Shown here piece by piece: positions 11,443 to 24,178 of a stretch of DNA of 64,000 nt. Positions within the stretch are counted from its first letter, which is position 1. Each line of letters begins with the position of its first letter. The position numbers were made by a program, and so were the translations under genes. A model generated the notes under the pieces. The model was given only the letters and a program-made list of their open reading frames with translations, searched no databases and had not been told where the DNA came from. Source of the DNA: Sisyra terminalis (lineage: Eukaryota; Arthropoda; Insecta; Neuroptera; Sisyridae). The DNA is taken from NCBI GenBank assembly GCA_958496175.1, contig OY292276.1:50357080-50421079 (forward strand), in the 5' to 3' direction.

Positions 11443-12999
11443 CTAGCTGATCCCCGCAACTTCGTCTGCGTAACGTATTTTATTTTTCTTATTTCTTTTA
11501 CGAAAAATATAATCATACTTAAAAACACTACACCCTCTTGAAAAAGACACATTTATTAAACTGTTGCATAGAATAAAATAGTTCTATGTAATAATCAATT
11601 AATTTTCAAAAAATATTTATAAATATCTAAAAAGAGTATGCTCAATTGCGTATACCAACCGTGAACCAAATAATCCGTAAATCAATCAGCATCTATACAT
11701 AAATAAAAAATATCGCCAAGTTCAATAAATTCGATCTTAATTATGACTAAAAAAAATCAAAAGTTATCAAAATGCTCGCATCAAAATAACCCCATCTCAC
11801 TCTTTCGATTCCCGAATGAATCTTTTTTCAAAAACTATTACACTATTGCAATGTACAAGACAACCGCGAAATTGAAATTTGTACAATTGCACGAAACCAA
11901 GTTCTTCCATAATCATGTATAACCATTATGTATCTATAAACTTATTATTAAAATATCTGAATTTCAACTATATAATTAACCCATATTGGATAGTCAAGAG
12001 TTCACCATACACGATTTGGCGTATGCCTTTTGCTCTGGAAGAGGATTTTAATTTTTTTTTTTTTCATTATGTTGATATGATTATTTATTATTTATTATTA
12101 TGATGATTTCTGGCTGGAATTGAGAATTTTTTTCGTGATCCCTTTCACGCACTTGCAAATAGAAGATATTGTACCCCCCCCCAATAAAAAACACCTGAAT
12201 CCGCCCTTGTCTGTTAGGGTAGGAATTTTTAAAAAAAAATCTTATCACATGCCTACTTACTATAAGGAATATACACCAAATATTACAATTTCATCAGTCA
12301 GAGGGGGTAAATAAATACACGATTTTATATATGCACGATTTTAAAAACGTATTTATTTTGAGCTTTATTACTATTATTATTATTATTGTTACATTTTTTT
12401 CGTTAATATTTCTTTACTGAGCAACCCTAAGGATCTATTTACAACAATTTTGTAAAAAAAAGAAGTTTACTGTCAGATTATTATCTATAAAAACATTTAT
12501 ATTTCAAAAAGGCAATTTTTTGTACTTAAATTACTGTGCTTTTTATTAGTTCAACTAAAAATATTAATACAGATCAACTTTTAACTTTTAAATACCTTTC
12601 CAATGATATATAACTCGCCTATCTAAAGTAAATTTTTTTTCATCCCTCAGTTTTTACGTAGGGGGTACATTCCCTTATTATTTTTAAGGAATGATAAGTA
12701 GCCTAACGTGAGTGAGTAATTGTGTTGTATCTTAATATTAAATTTCATTAAATTCGGTGTTCCGCTTTTTAGTTAAATCACCAGCGCACGCGATGTAAGA
12801 AAGTTTTTTAGTATTTTTTTCACACATTATTGGAGTTTTAGTATGGATTCCTATTTTTTTTGAAATTTTCATATAGCCTATGTTCACCGGAAATAGTGTA
12901 GCTTCCCAACAATGAAAGAATTTTTCAAATCGGTCTTGTAGTTTCGGAGTCTATTCAAAGCAAACAAACAATCAAATCTTTCCTCTTTATAATAATAGA
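11443..12999 (-). mobile_element. Helitron-like element, copy 3 (inverted, longer interior)
   Basis: On the minus strand it starts TCTATTATTATAAAGAGG and ends GCGGGGATCAGCTAG, again inserted between A and T. The first ~240 bases and the last ~320 match copies 1 and 2. Then it diverges after GCGTGCGCTG, giving a 1,557-bp element instead of 945. The unmatched interior includes a CCTGAATCCGCCCTTGTCTG segment (about 12195-12214) resembling a hAT terminus. Two short open frames here (11879-12103, 12120-12314) look accidental. The 24-bp palindrome of the other copies is degraded here. Confidence 0.8.
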
Positions 13000-13229
13000 T
13001 TACAAATATTTTATATGATCTATATTATATGTATATTATTATAGTTTTGAAATTTATGTATGATTGACATATTTTGTAATTATTTTAATTTGTTATAGAA
13101 GCCTGAGAAGTTACGATTAGTAACGAAACGTAGCTAATTGAATAATAAAAATATTAAATAAAAAATAAAAAACAAAAAACAAAAAGATCTTAAATAACCT
13201 GAATTTTCTTCTTATTTAAAAAAGGTATA

Positions 13230-16200
13230 ATAAATTTTAATAAGTTCTTTACATTTTACTAAGTATTGTTATTTTCTTGGGATTTCATTGCAATTACGTT
13301 GTGAAGGTTTTACAGTGCACTTCACGTTTTATGATTTTCCATTTAAATGCAGATTTTTAAAATGAATACTTTTAATGCAAAGACGCAAACTATGGAGGAG
13401 CTTTTTACTTTTATTGCAGAAACGTAATAGGGAATGAAATTGCAAGGTGGAAATTGTAATTAGATACCTACGTCCTTACTATTTTTTACAACTGAACAAG
13501 TGTTGAGCTTTTTTAAAGCTTGATAACGTCAGTGTCGTTTTTATTTCGACATTTTAATTACATAATTAAACAGGTGATTCCAAACTTTATGTACAATATT
13601 TCCATACCTCTATTTTGAGTAGTTCTACATAAATACCATAAAATTTTCAGTGAAAACTTTTATCAATAAAAACACCAAATTCTTAGCTGTTTGGATAATT
13701 CAGTCATATGATATTTCAATTATTAAAGCTTAGTTAAAAATAAGTAATGATTACTCGAAACTTTCTTTTTATTGTAACAATTTCCTTTTATTGTGAATTA
13801 AATTAGTAATCTCTTTGATCTCTTTTCCAATAAATAGAATTAAGAGTTTAATATTTAAAAAGTTAGTCAGAAATAATACGTAATTATGTAAGTCCCCGAA
13901 AAAAACGTTTTTTTTAGTTCATTGAAAACAAATATTCACTAAAGCAGCCTACACCAAAATCAATACCAACTAGCGAGTTATTACCTCAAATCGTCATTCC
14001 TAAATTGTTTCAAACAACTTCATTTTCCAAGGCTTTCAGTAGGTAGATAATTGGTTTTCAATAGATTGAGTCCAAGTGGTCAAGTTTAAATTTAAAACAA
14101 CTATTTAATGGCAACAATCCAACTAACTTCATCAATTTTTGCAAATGTGCGGCCTTTGATATGTGTTTAATTTATGGTCAATTTTAAAAAATGATAAAAT
14201 TTATAAATAACTTTGAATAATTATTTCTGTTTTTTTTTTCAAATAATCTTCTTTTTTTTAAATGATGTACTGACATAATTGAGGGAAAACTTGTGAATTT
14301 TCAATGTTGAATTGAAAACAATTTTCTTATCATTTCTTCAGCAATTTAAATAATTTAAACACTTACATCAAATAACTTGATGATTAACTTTATTTTTTAA
14401 AAATTATTTCTGATAAAATGCAATATTTATTTAATTTTTTTAATTCAAAATTTTAATTGTTGTGTAAATGTTCAGCTACAATTATTTTTTCCATTACAGT
14501 TCTCCAAAAACAATTGGACGATTTATTCAAAAAAATACATGACTCCTTTTTTATAGAACCATTTGGTAAAACATTCGTTCTCGAAAAAAAAATACCAAGA
14601 ATTCAAAACTCAAAAGAAGTAAAATCGAAAAAAATAATTAATATTCTTGCGTTTTTGGCTTTCGGACTGGTAACCCTGTTGACCCGAATGGGGATCTATA
14701 GATTGCATTTTCTGGATTGAAGATGTAATCTGGGGAAACTGCTAAACGTTAACTGCCAAAGTGCAAGGATGTACCTATATACAAAACGGTTTCTAATCCG
14801 AAAGCCATAACTCAATAAAAACCGATCAATCATTATTATTTCAGATTTTAAAATATGTGTTTTTAAAGTAAAAATAGTGCATTTGTTCAAGCTTATGTAC
14901 TCACCAAATAGTACAAGAAGACATTTTTTTTATTTATTGTTTGATAAAATTCCGAACATGATTTCAACCAAAATATCCGTTACCATGAAGCCCCATCTCC
15001 AATTGACTTTTCCGAAAAAAAAAATAAATCATTTTTCATTATAACTTTTAAACCGAGCTTGATACAAATAAAATAGTTATTATCAAAATGAAAGCTAAGG
15101 ATATTTCCTACAAAAAATATATTTACCAATTTTCCATAAATACCATAGTTTGGCTGAAAATTGATGTCGAAAGTGCTAATGTTTTTTTTGCATAAGATCA
15201 GATTGCGTATGAACTTTCCGCGCACTAAATAATGCGAAAATTTTGATTTCTTGGCTATTGTGTAAATTTTTGCTAAAAATGAAAATGAACTTTGAAAAGT
15301 GATAACTCATACTACAATTTCATCCACTTTATAACTCCTTATTATTTTTGGGACTAAAATAATAGAAGATAAATGTATTTTTTTTTTAAATATCCCGTTT
15401 TCCAATAGTTATGACCGCAGAAAAAAACGCGTATTTTAATTTCATTAACCAATTTGAGAAACTCAACTAAAGGCTTTGTACTACGATGTACTCTGCGTAA
15501 AAAAATGAAATTCCAATAATAAACAGAAATACAGGATCCTAAAAACCCTCGAGTTTGAAATTTTTCGCAGATACGATGGATATATTTCATCAAACTATTA
15601 TCGAAAATCTGAACTCGACGGAAAATTTTTTTACAAAAAAATATAGTAAAATGTTTTATACCTATATTAAATGCTACGATATTTAGAATATTTCCATTAA
15701 AAAGTAAAAAAAATATCTATTATATTTATTATTGATGATTTTTTGCCGAGAAAATTCAATTTTAATGGCACCAACTAAAAATTATCAGTTATCTATTAAA
15801 TCTCAAAATGCTTTATGATTAAAAATTCAATGTCATAGAAAGTACATTTCATCCATTAATTAGTTTTTGATAGTAAGTTAACATTTGACGAAGTGTTTGA
15901 TATCTTCATAATTAAAGTTATGTTTATTAAAGTTATTAGTTCTTCAATATTTGAAACGAAAAATTACTAAAAATTCAAAATCTAGTAACTTTTGGAATTT
16001 TCCTCGATAAGAAAATATAGATCACAAATAAATCATTTGGCCTCTGATTTTGTCTAAAATGCCAATAATTTTCAGAAATATCAACAATAACAAATTATGA
16101 TTTTGGAAATAATTGTTGTAATAAGTCTTTAAATTCTTTGATGCAATAAAAAAATCCTTTCCGCTAAAATCTAAACATCTTTTATACCAAATTAATGGAA

Positions 16201-17816
16201 AGAATATATGAATTTAAAAGAATAAATTACTTTCATTTCTAAGGATAATACCGAAAAAATGATCATTTCGAAATAAATGAGATTTTTGTGCTCTGAAATA
16301 ACAAATGTCTAACGTTTGTTAAATGAAAATTACAATTAAAAAAGCGTAAACAGATTTTCCCCAAACCCTAAAGGTATATTTTATGTAATAAGCATGTCTG
16401 ATTTATTTGATATGAACCAAATTAAAATTACCGAAAACAAATAACATCTCTTTCATTGAAAACAGAAAATTGTACCTTTTCCAATTTTTCCGGTTTTATG
16501 AATGTTGAACCAATAATTAAATTATCAAACGTAATTTAACAGCATGAAATGTATTTTCCCTCTGTTAAATTAATGACGTTCCCTAACAAAAAATATTTTA
16601 TTAACGAAGGGAAATATACTGTTATTGAATTTCATTTCCATTTTGTTAGTTGTTCAGATTACAATCAAATAATTTAATTTATTGTTTGCTTGAAATTTAA
16701 GGCATTTATCAAATAATTTCAGTGGTTGTAGACAGGTTTTATAAACGATGGAAACAACCCTTTTTTGCGTATGTACATTGTATATAGACTTAATAAATTT
16801 ATATCTTTAATATGCTTTTACTACAAAGAAAAATGATTATTTGATACAGATATAAGTGAGTATATCATTTATAAAATGTTAAATTCATAAAGTCTGCATA
16901 CCTATTCAAAAGTACTTTCTTAGCTTTGAGCTCTTAAAGATTTTTCCACGTTTTATTTAAATTGAAAATATACAACTCAGTTACTTTATGGTCGGAAATA
17001 TTTAGCATAATTTAAATAAGCTTTTAATGTTGATAAAGAGGAGTGCAATAAATATTTAAAAGATTCCAAACATCCATTTTTACGATAAGCATAAAATAAG
17101 TAAAGCGTGATTTTTCCGTCTATGTTTTCTTCATATTTCCGTAAACTCCTTGAAACTTTCTTCCCATTTAATAATTCAAAGCGAAACTTTCAAAAGTTCT
17201 CAGGGGTAAAATACAATTTTCAACGTAGATAGTTTTAAAATATGTGCCATTTTGCATCAGAAATTTTTCTAAAGAAAAAAAAATATTACTCTCCAGAAAT
17301 ATTTTCAATATTCCCAACGAATATTTAAGATTTGTTTTCATGTCGATGGAAAAAATCAGTCATAAAAGTTTATATTCAAAATTTTCATTAAATATTCCAC
17401 ATCAACCCCGTTCATGCGAAATCTCCAATCAACGATCAACGGGCTTGTCGCATTAAAAAGCAAATATTTTCATCATTCTTTATTCGTTTCCAATATTTCA
17501 CATTAAAATAAAATGAAACACAAATGAGTTCAGATATTAGCATGAAAAATACATTAAGATTTTTATCATTTCAGTGTAATGTGCTTAAAATGAAACTTTT
17601 TTTTTTTAATATTATACTATGGTGGTTTATTGAAATAATTTATTGAAATACATTGCGAATGAAATCTAAACGTAAAAAGGCCATTCGTTTTTGTCAGAAT
17701 ATAGAAATGAAAATAAAATATACAAATGTAGATATAACGACCGCTAAACTTATGTTGATTAATTGCATCAATGATACAAATTATTAATCTAGCGGCATTT
17801 ATCTAAATTATATGTT
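13230..17816. other. Long AT-rich non-coding stretch
   Basis: No gene is recognised. Open frames of 60-87 codons near 14457, 14696, 14980, 15354 and 17244 have no domains, signal features or splice-consistent partners. Except for the diverged repeat around 14930-15130 and 16039-16110 (shared with 5390-5885), nothing structured was seen. Confidence 0.5.
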
Positions 17817-19955
17817 TTGCATTATAAATGATGAAGTCATATTTTATAGAAATAGAGCTTTGGTCTACTAATGACCACAATAAGGGTTGATTTGATACTA
17901 TTTAGACGTGCTTTATTGAATAATTATTTATAGGTAAATCAATTTGACTATTGTAATGCAAATTTTATCAATATTGTAATTTATGTCTATTGTGCATACT
18001 AATTGTGGATTCGGATCCTTGTAGTCCACAAAAAATAAAGGCTGGCCACAACCCATTTATCAGGAAAATTTTTCTCCAAATTTTCAAAGTAAAACCTTTA
18101 GTGTCAAAAAATCCTGAACTTTAAATAGTTATTTGATTAAACCGACAAAAAAAGAAAGTGAAAAGTGAAAAATCGAGTATTGGAATTCAAATTTTAGTAT
18201 TCAAAACACTTCCGAGACAATAACACGTGTTCTATAGTTATAAATATTAACTTTTATGAAATGTTTCTATCCTCCCATGTAACAAAGTGTTCTTAAATTA
18301 AATATACAATTTCTAAATCTAGGAAGAAGAATTAATATTGTTTAACTACAGTTTTTAATGTTAATTGTGTCATTGGACACAACTAACCCACGAGTGTTGT
18401 AAGTGTGACATATTGCAATTATTGCCAAGAAGCAGATGGTGCAAAAATAAAATTTGCAAATAAAAAAAAAAAAAAAAACGTTAGACCTCCAAAGTTGTAT
18501 TTTTGAAATACTTTGTCGGCTTAAGACGGACTTTACAACATAAAATAGAAGATTGTACCGAAAACTTTTACTAAAAAAAATATATCATGGTTTTTTGGAA
18601 ATGCACTTTGAATCGAGTTGAATTTAGAATTTTTACAGCCAATTACAGCTGGGTGATCAAAAATCAGTGGAAAAATCAAGCGGAAAACATAAAGAAGGCG
18701 TTCCAACTAACAGCCAATCACAGCTAGATGATCAAAAATCAATGGAAGAACCATATAGAGAGTGTTCCTACTACTATCCAATCACAGGTGAATAATCGAA
18801 AATCAGTGTTAGAACATTGATGAAAATTTAAAGAAGGCATTTCTACCATTAGCCAAAAAAGTTTAACCGAAAAAAAAAATCTTGCATTATAAATGATGAA
18901 GTCATATTTTATAGAAATAGAGCTTTGGTCTTCTAATGACCACAATAAGGGTTGATTTGCTACTATTTAGACGTGCTTTGTTGAATAATTATTTATAGGT
19001 AAATCAATTTGACTATTGTAATGCAAATTTTATCAATATTGTAATTTATGTCTATTCTGCATACTAATTGTGGATTTGGGTCCTTGTAGTCCACATAAAA
19101 TAAGGGGTGGCCACTAGCCACAGCCCAAGAAAATTTTTCTCCAAATTTTCAAAGTAAAACCTGTAGTGTCAAAAAATCCTCAACTTTAAATAGTTATTTG
19201 GTTAAACCGACGAAAAAAGAAAGTGAAAAGTGAAAAATCGAGTTTTGGAATTCAAATTTTAGTATTCAAAACATTTCCGAGACAAGAACAAATGTTTTAT
19301 AGTAATAAATTTTGACCGTTATGAAATGTTTCAATAACCCAATGTAACAAAGTGTTCTTTAATTAAATGTAAAATTTCTGAATCCAAGAAGAATTTTATT
19401 AATGTTTTTTAACTATAATTTTTATTGTTAATTGTGTCATTGGACACAACTAACCCACGAATGTTGTAAGTGTGACATATTACCATTATTGCCAAGAAGC
19501 AGATGGTGCAAAAACAAAATTTGCAAATAAAAAAATAAATAAAAACGTTAGCCCCCCATTGTTGCATTTTTGAAATACTTTGACGGCTCAAGACAGATGT
19601 TAAAACATAAGATAGAAGATATTACTGAAAACTTTAATTGATAAAAAGTTATGGTGGTTTTTGGAAATGTACTTAGAATCGAGTTCAATTTAGAATTTTT
19701 ACAGCCAATTACAGCTGGGTGATCAAAAATTAGTGGAAGAATCAAGCAGAGAAAATAATGAAGGCGTTTCAACAACAGCCAATCACAGCTGGATGATCGA
19801 AAATCAATAGAAGAACCATGCAGTATATCGTACATATAGAGAGAGTACCTACTATTATCCAATCACAGGTGAATAATCGAAAATCAGTGTTAGAACCTTG
19901 ATGAAAATTTAAAGAAGGCGGTCCCACCATTAGCCAAAAAAATTTAACCGAAGAA
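17817..19955. repeat. 1,065-bp tandem repeat, two copies
   Basis: Copy A 17817-18881 and copy B 18882-~19955 align from GCATTATAAATGATGAAGTC through GCCAAAAAA(G/A)TTTAACCGAA. They show a few percent mismatch by eye and a constant offset of 1,065. Inside each unit a shorter motif recurs three times (CCAATCACAGCTGGATGATC-like, then AAAATCAGTGGAAGAA). Minus-strand open frames at 18739-18945, 19548-19862 and 19769-19999 fall on these sub-repeats and repeat each other's residues (e.g. FWLMV, SLNFHQ, DFRLFTCDWI), so they are by-products of the repeat, not genes. Confidence 0.88.
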
Positions 19956-21503
19956 TTAATCTGCTTAATCCGCCAATTACGCTTAAAGAATGTAATCATA
20001 ATCGTGTGTGTGTTAAAATAAATGGTGTGTGTGTGTTAGTTGCCCTGTAAAAAATCCTAATGTACCCGTAAAAACGTAACATTATGGTTCTATTAATCAT
20101 AATTTTTTTTACTTTTGCCACGTACCAACTTTGATAGAACTATAGAGCTAGGACAACGAAAACCAAAGTTAAAAGTCAGAAATATTTTAACTAGTATGAA
20201 TCATCTAATAATATTCAGTAAAAATAGGGAAGGTAATTAAATTTTATCAACTAATTTTTCTAAAATTTTCTTTTTTTATCATTTTAAATCTAAATTTTAT
20301 TATTCTAATCTACTTTATATTTTATTAGATACTAAATTTACTTAATGTCAACCTTGTTGGCGAATAACTAACCACGTGTAACTTGACAAAATTCATTAAA
20401 TTTTTAAGTAAACAATTTGGTTCTAAAAAAAAGATAAGATAACTTTTATAACTCCAATTATTCATCCTATTTTCACAATAAGTGACAGTAATAAGTTATA
20501 GAATGAACCAACATCATATTTCATGCAAAAGTATACGGGAATACGATGAAAGTATAAAAAGCTTTCTGATCTCAAGATAAAAAAAATCAGACGGATAATA
20601 TTTCTCATTATTTTGCTCATATTTGTTTGTGTAGCGTACATTTTGACGTGATATCATTTATTTTTTAAAAGCTCTAAAGCTCTATCTGCTACTGTATCAC
20701 TATATAGATGTTTAACTTTTGATGATGCAGTAAAATAAAACGTCTACGTTTCTACATATATAGTACATAAAGAAGCTAGAATTCTACGTGCAGTACAGTC
20801 TTGGAAAATAGCTCATTTATTATTTAGCTCACGATACATTATCCTTTAATTTGCATCACTAATTTTCAATATAATCAATATATGTTGAATACATTAGTTT
20901 TTTTGATGTTTTATTTAATACATAATACTCTGACTATAAATCAACTGCGGAATAATCCATGAAGTATTCAAAAAAAAAATGGAATTATTTTGTAAAATAT
21001 CTATAATTTCTCATGAAAAAGTGACTCATGACACTAATTTTTATATATTTAACTATTAAATGATCTATGATGACATTTATGATAAGTTGGTCGCAAATTA
21101 AGTATCCATAAAATTAGTATTTAAAAGAGAAAAAGAAGTACAATTTTAAAAATATGCAATAAATCGGTTAAAAATTCAATATAGTATTAGAATTTTTTAA
21201 TTTTATAGAGAAGAACTTAAATTTTTTACATAATTTACGTAAATTATTATCTCTTTCAATATTGCAACATTGAGAGATTTGTATGAAAGATATGGTGTAG
21301 TGTAATAAATTCAAGTCCTCTTGGGTTTTATTGATTTTGAATGGTATAAATTAACTCAATTAAAAAGGGCCGTAAAACAAGTTAGACAAGGGTTCCCATC
21401 GAAAATAATTTATACAAAGCTTCACCATCATATAATCTAACCAAAATTCCAACGAATTTATATTCTGAATAATAAATCAACAACCTAAATTGAATTTATA
21501 AAC
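19956..21503. other. AT-rich non-coding stretch with a short (GT)n run
   Basis: A degenerate GTGTGT microsatellite lies at 20005-20037. The remainder is AT-rich without an ORF of note or a recognised repeat. Confidence 0.5.
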
Positions 21504-21577
21504 ATAAAATTTCCTTAAATAAGAAGACAATTCAAATTGTTTAAGATCGGTTTTTTTATTTAATATTTGTATTATTC

Positions 21578-21620
21578 AATTAGCTACGTTTCGTTACGTA
21601 TTGTGACTTCATCAGGCTTC
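21578..21620 (-). ncRNA. Hammerhead-like core, left arm
   Basis: Minus strand: GAAGC-CTGATGA-A-GTCAC..GTAAC-GAAA-CGTA-GCTAATTG. The boxes are intact; stem II has one mismatch; stem I pairs AGC with GCT. Confidence 0.42.
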
Positions 21621-21705
21621 TTGATTCACAAAAATAAAATATTTTCAAAAAATTTTTTTTTCGTTTATTGAATTTAAATTGAAAATATTTTATTTTTGTG
21701 GATCA

Positions 21706-21746
21706 AGAAGCCTGATGAAGTTACGATACGTAACGAAACGTAGCTA
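21706..21746 (+). ncRNA. Hammerhead-like core, right arm
   Basis: Plus strand: GAAGC-CTGATGA-A-GTTACG(ATA)CGTAAC-GAAA-CGTA-GCTA. Stem II is a perfect 6-bp pair closing a 3-nt loop, stem I pairs AGC with GCT, and the residue at the expected cleavage position is A. An extra A precedes stem II, as in the other copies. Confidence 0.48.
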
Positions 21747-21859
21747 TTTGAATAATAAAAATATTAAATAAAAAAAATCGATCTTAAACAACCTGAATTA
21801 TCTTCTTATTGAAAAAAATAAAAGCTGAGATCTGAATTTTATCATATAAAATTTCCTTA

Positions 21860-23196
21860 TTGAATCCATGGTAAAAGTAAATGGCAAATATTTTAAGTCC
21901 AAAATAAAACCCTTATGATTAGAAACAGAATTAATGTTTTCAAAGATTTTCTTCTGCTTGAATTCTTTACTTTATTTTTGAAGTGAAAAATTCTTTAATA
22001 TCGTTATGATGCGTTATGATTTGATATTTGATGAAAGAAAATCGACAAAAAAAAAAGTTTAATACATTAATCTATAGAATTAAATGTACGATAGAATGAG
22101 ATATAAATCATTTTGCAGTATTTCCACGGTTTCCACTGATCTGTTTGTAATGGATAGTGCACTGTACATAGAAAACCACACAGAAAATCACAGAAGTAAC
22201 TGCCAGCGCCGTTTACTGTAGTAAATTATCTGGTTTTCATATACCTCGAAGACTTTAAAAATCGTGAAAATTCATCAAATTTTATTCAATCCAAACGATT
22301 TGGTGTATTAAATAGTCGAGGTAGTTACTACAAGTCAAAGCCAGGGGAATTACATATGTTCCAAAATTGGATCCAATTGACTTTTTACTTTAATAAATTT
22401 TCTAATATCCATATCTCTTCAAGATTGATTCACCAATTTCTTTTTTAATGTTTGACTTCCATTCTCAAAGTTAAACGTTCCCATAGACTTAAAATGGTGA
22501 TAAAATGAATTTCACTCGAGATTTCCGATTTTTTTTCTATTCAATGTTGCAAAACTTATAATCCTCAAAGAATTTCTCATAAAACTTTTAAAATGCATAA
22601 ATATTAGTTCACTACTTTAACAATATGAAACCTTGATATCAATCGAAATTCAGGGGAGTTACATTGATCGGTTTGAAAATGAATTAAGTTGGGAATTAAA
22701 TAAATAAAATGCAACAAAATCTGTGTTGGAAGAGAGACTTATATACCTTATATATAGAAGTCTCTCTTCTCTGGTTTGGAAAACTGAAAAAATCGAAGCA
22801 AGTAAAATGCAAGCGCTTTATTGTGTAATCTGGCGCTCATCGGCGCTCAATTGCCAGCAGTTGTTTTTAGTTACCATAAAACTTTGCCTACGTAGATGGC
22901 GCTTCATTCACCATACTAGTTTTTTCTTATTTCTATATCACGGCATATTGCACGATCTATCAATGCTTAAATATAAATGATTTTTACCGAGTTCGATGAA
23001 ATGAAATTATAGTTAAAGAGAGATAAGATTTTCGAATCAATTTCGAGGAAAAAAATTAAACATGAGTTCTCTATGCTACACCTCTGTATTTTAAACTTGG
23101 CATTAATATTATCATAACTAAACCCTACAATTATCCTAGTTCTATTTTTTCAAGCATCATATAGGATGGATAATAGATATGTTACCTAACGAATCA
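21860..23196. other. Non-coding stretch with a 12-bp hairpin
   Basis: A perfect 12-bp stem, GAAGAGAGACTT (22729-22740) with AAGTCTCTCTTC (22758-22769), encloses a TA-rich 17-nt loop. The open frame over it (22723-22980) has no recognised domain; its GC is higher than its surroundings (TCTGGCGCTCATCGGCGCTC), so it may be an unidentified repeat fragment. Confidence 0.5.
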
Positions 23197-23204
23197 CTCT
23201 AAAG

Positions 23205-23376
23205 CAGGGGTGTCCAACATGATTTTGTAAAGGGCCAGTAAGATTTTATTTCCGCAATCACCAAAGGCAATTTCTAGCAGTAAAGTAATAGCAATAATTC
23301 TACATAGATGGTTTCTAATTTAACTAGTTCGCGAGCTGGATGAAGGTTTTCGTAAATCGTATGTTGAACAGGCTTG
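23205..23376. mobile_element. hAT-type MITE, 8-bp TSD
   Basis: The 172-bp element has ends CAGGGGTGTCCAACAT and (reverse) CAAGCCTGTTCAACAT. It is flanked by the perfect duplication CTCTAAAG (23197-23204 and 23377-23384). It holds the common insect phrase AAGGGCCAGTAAG and has no ORF. Confidence 0.85.
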
Positions 23377-23675
23377 CTCTAAAGGTAACATAGTAATTTG
23401 ATTAATCACAATTCTGTTTTTATGAAATTGTAAAATAAATATGAAATTAATGATTATTGAAAAATAAGATTTGTGGAACATAAAAGTATAGACCTAGAAG
23501 TTAAAACAAATAAAATAGTTAACTTTATTAACATATTTGAAGGACAAAGAAAATCTGATAAGCGCAGATTTAGTATAAGTACTAGTTGACATTCTATACT
23601 AAATTCATGTTCAAACGAATATTCAAAATATGAAATCAATATAAATAGAAACGAATCAAAGAGTAAAACTTAGAT

Positions 23676-23884
23676 CAGCCTTTCTTAATCTTTTTTCGTC
23701 CACGGACTCCTAAGGAAGTCAAGTACACTTTAAAAGACTTCCTTAATAAAAAAAAAGAAACAAAAAAAAAATTATTTTAGTACTTCAAGTACAAAAAAGT
23801 AATTTTTTCATAAGAAATGAGATGAAAAATGATGAGACTGTGGACACCTGAGGTATCCCCGGACCACAGGTTTAAAAAACACTG
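23676..23884. mobile_element. hAT-type MITE (weak TIR, imperfect TSD)
   Basis: Ends CAGCCTTTCTTAATC and (reverse) CAGTGTTTTTTAAACC are similar. The interior has GTCCACGGACTCC and GGTATCCCCGGACCACAGG, typical of old hAT MITEs. The flanking octamers ACTTAGAT and ATTTAGAA agree at six of eight positions. Confidence 0.6.
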
Positions 23885-24178
23885 ATTTAGAAATCAGATT
23901 CCCATCAATTTCAACATAAACTTTATAAATTTTATACATTATTGTTTTGAAATATCTCTGAAAAAGGGTTAGTTTGAAAAACACCTTAGCAATTCCATTG
24001 TATCATTATTAAAATTTTTGAAAATGGAAAAGAACTTTGATTTTAAATTAAAAATTATTTAACTTGTGAAAAGGATGCACTTAAGGGCTCTTGTTTATTA
24101 GGGGTTGAATATTTGCTTTGAATTTCGAATCCATTTGTATACTTCTATTGGAAAGCATTCAAGAATTCCTACGTTTTG

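Larger units (their letters stand above)
10835..13226. mobile_element. Inverted Penelope-like element interrupted by a Helitron-like copy
   Basis: The left arm (10835-~11010) and right arm (~13095-13226) are reverse complements carrying AAATAAGAAGAAAATTCAGG, ATTATTCAATTAG, the hammerhead-like block and GGCTTCTATAAC. The left arm also has the full terminus GATTCAGATCTCAGCTTTTA, which recurs at the right ends of the elements at 21518 and 53497. Between the arms lies the Helitron-like insertion 11443-12999. The interior outside that insertion is AT-rich and unrecognised. Confidence 0.7.
21504..21859. mobile_element. Inverted Penelope-like element with 14-bp TSD
   Basis: The element 21518-21845 is bounded by the direct repeat ATAAAATTTCCTTA (21504-21517 and 21846-21859). 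Its two arms are reverse complements across a short centre, sharing AATAAGAAG, TTTAAGATCG, ATTCAATTAGCTACG, the hammerhead-like block, CTTCTTGAT..AC and AAAATAAAATATTTTCAA. The right arm runs on to GCTGAGATCTGAATTTTATC while the left arm stops earlier. This fits a target-primed insertion of an inverted dimer with one truncated end. No reverse transcriptase coding remains. Confidence 0.8.

Noticed and set aside
18739..19999. Three overlapping minus-strand open frames with similar peptides
   Set aside because: They arise from the sub-repeats of the 1,065-bp tandem unit and repeat each other; no start context or domain.
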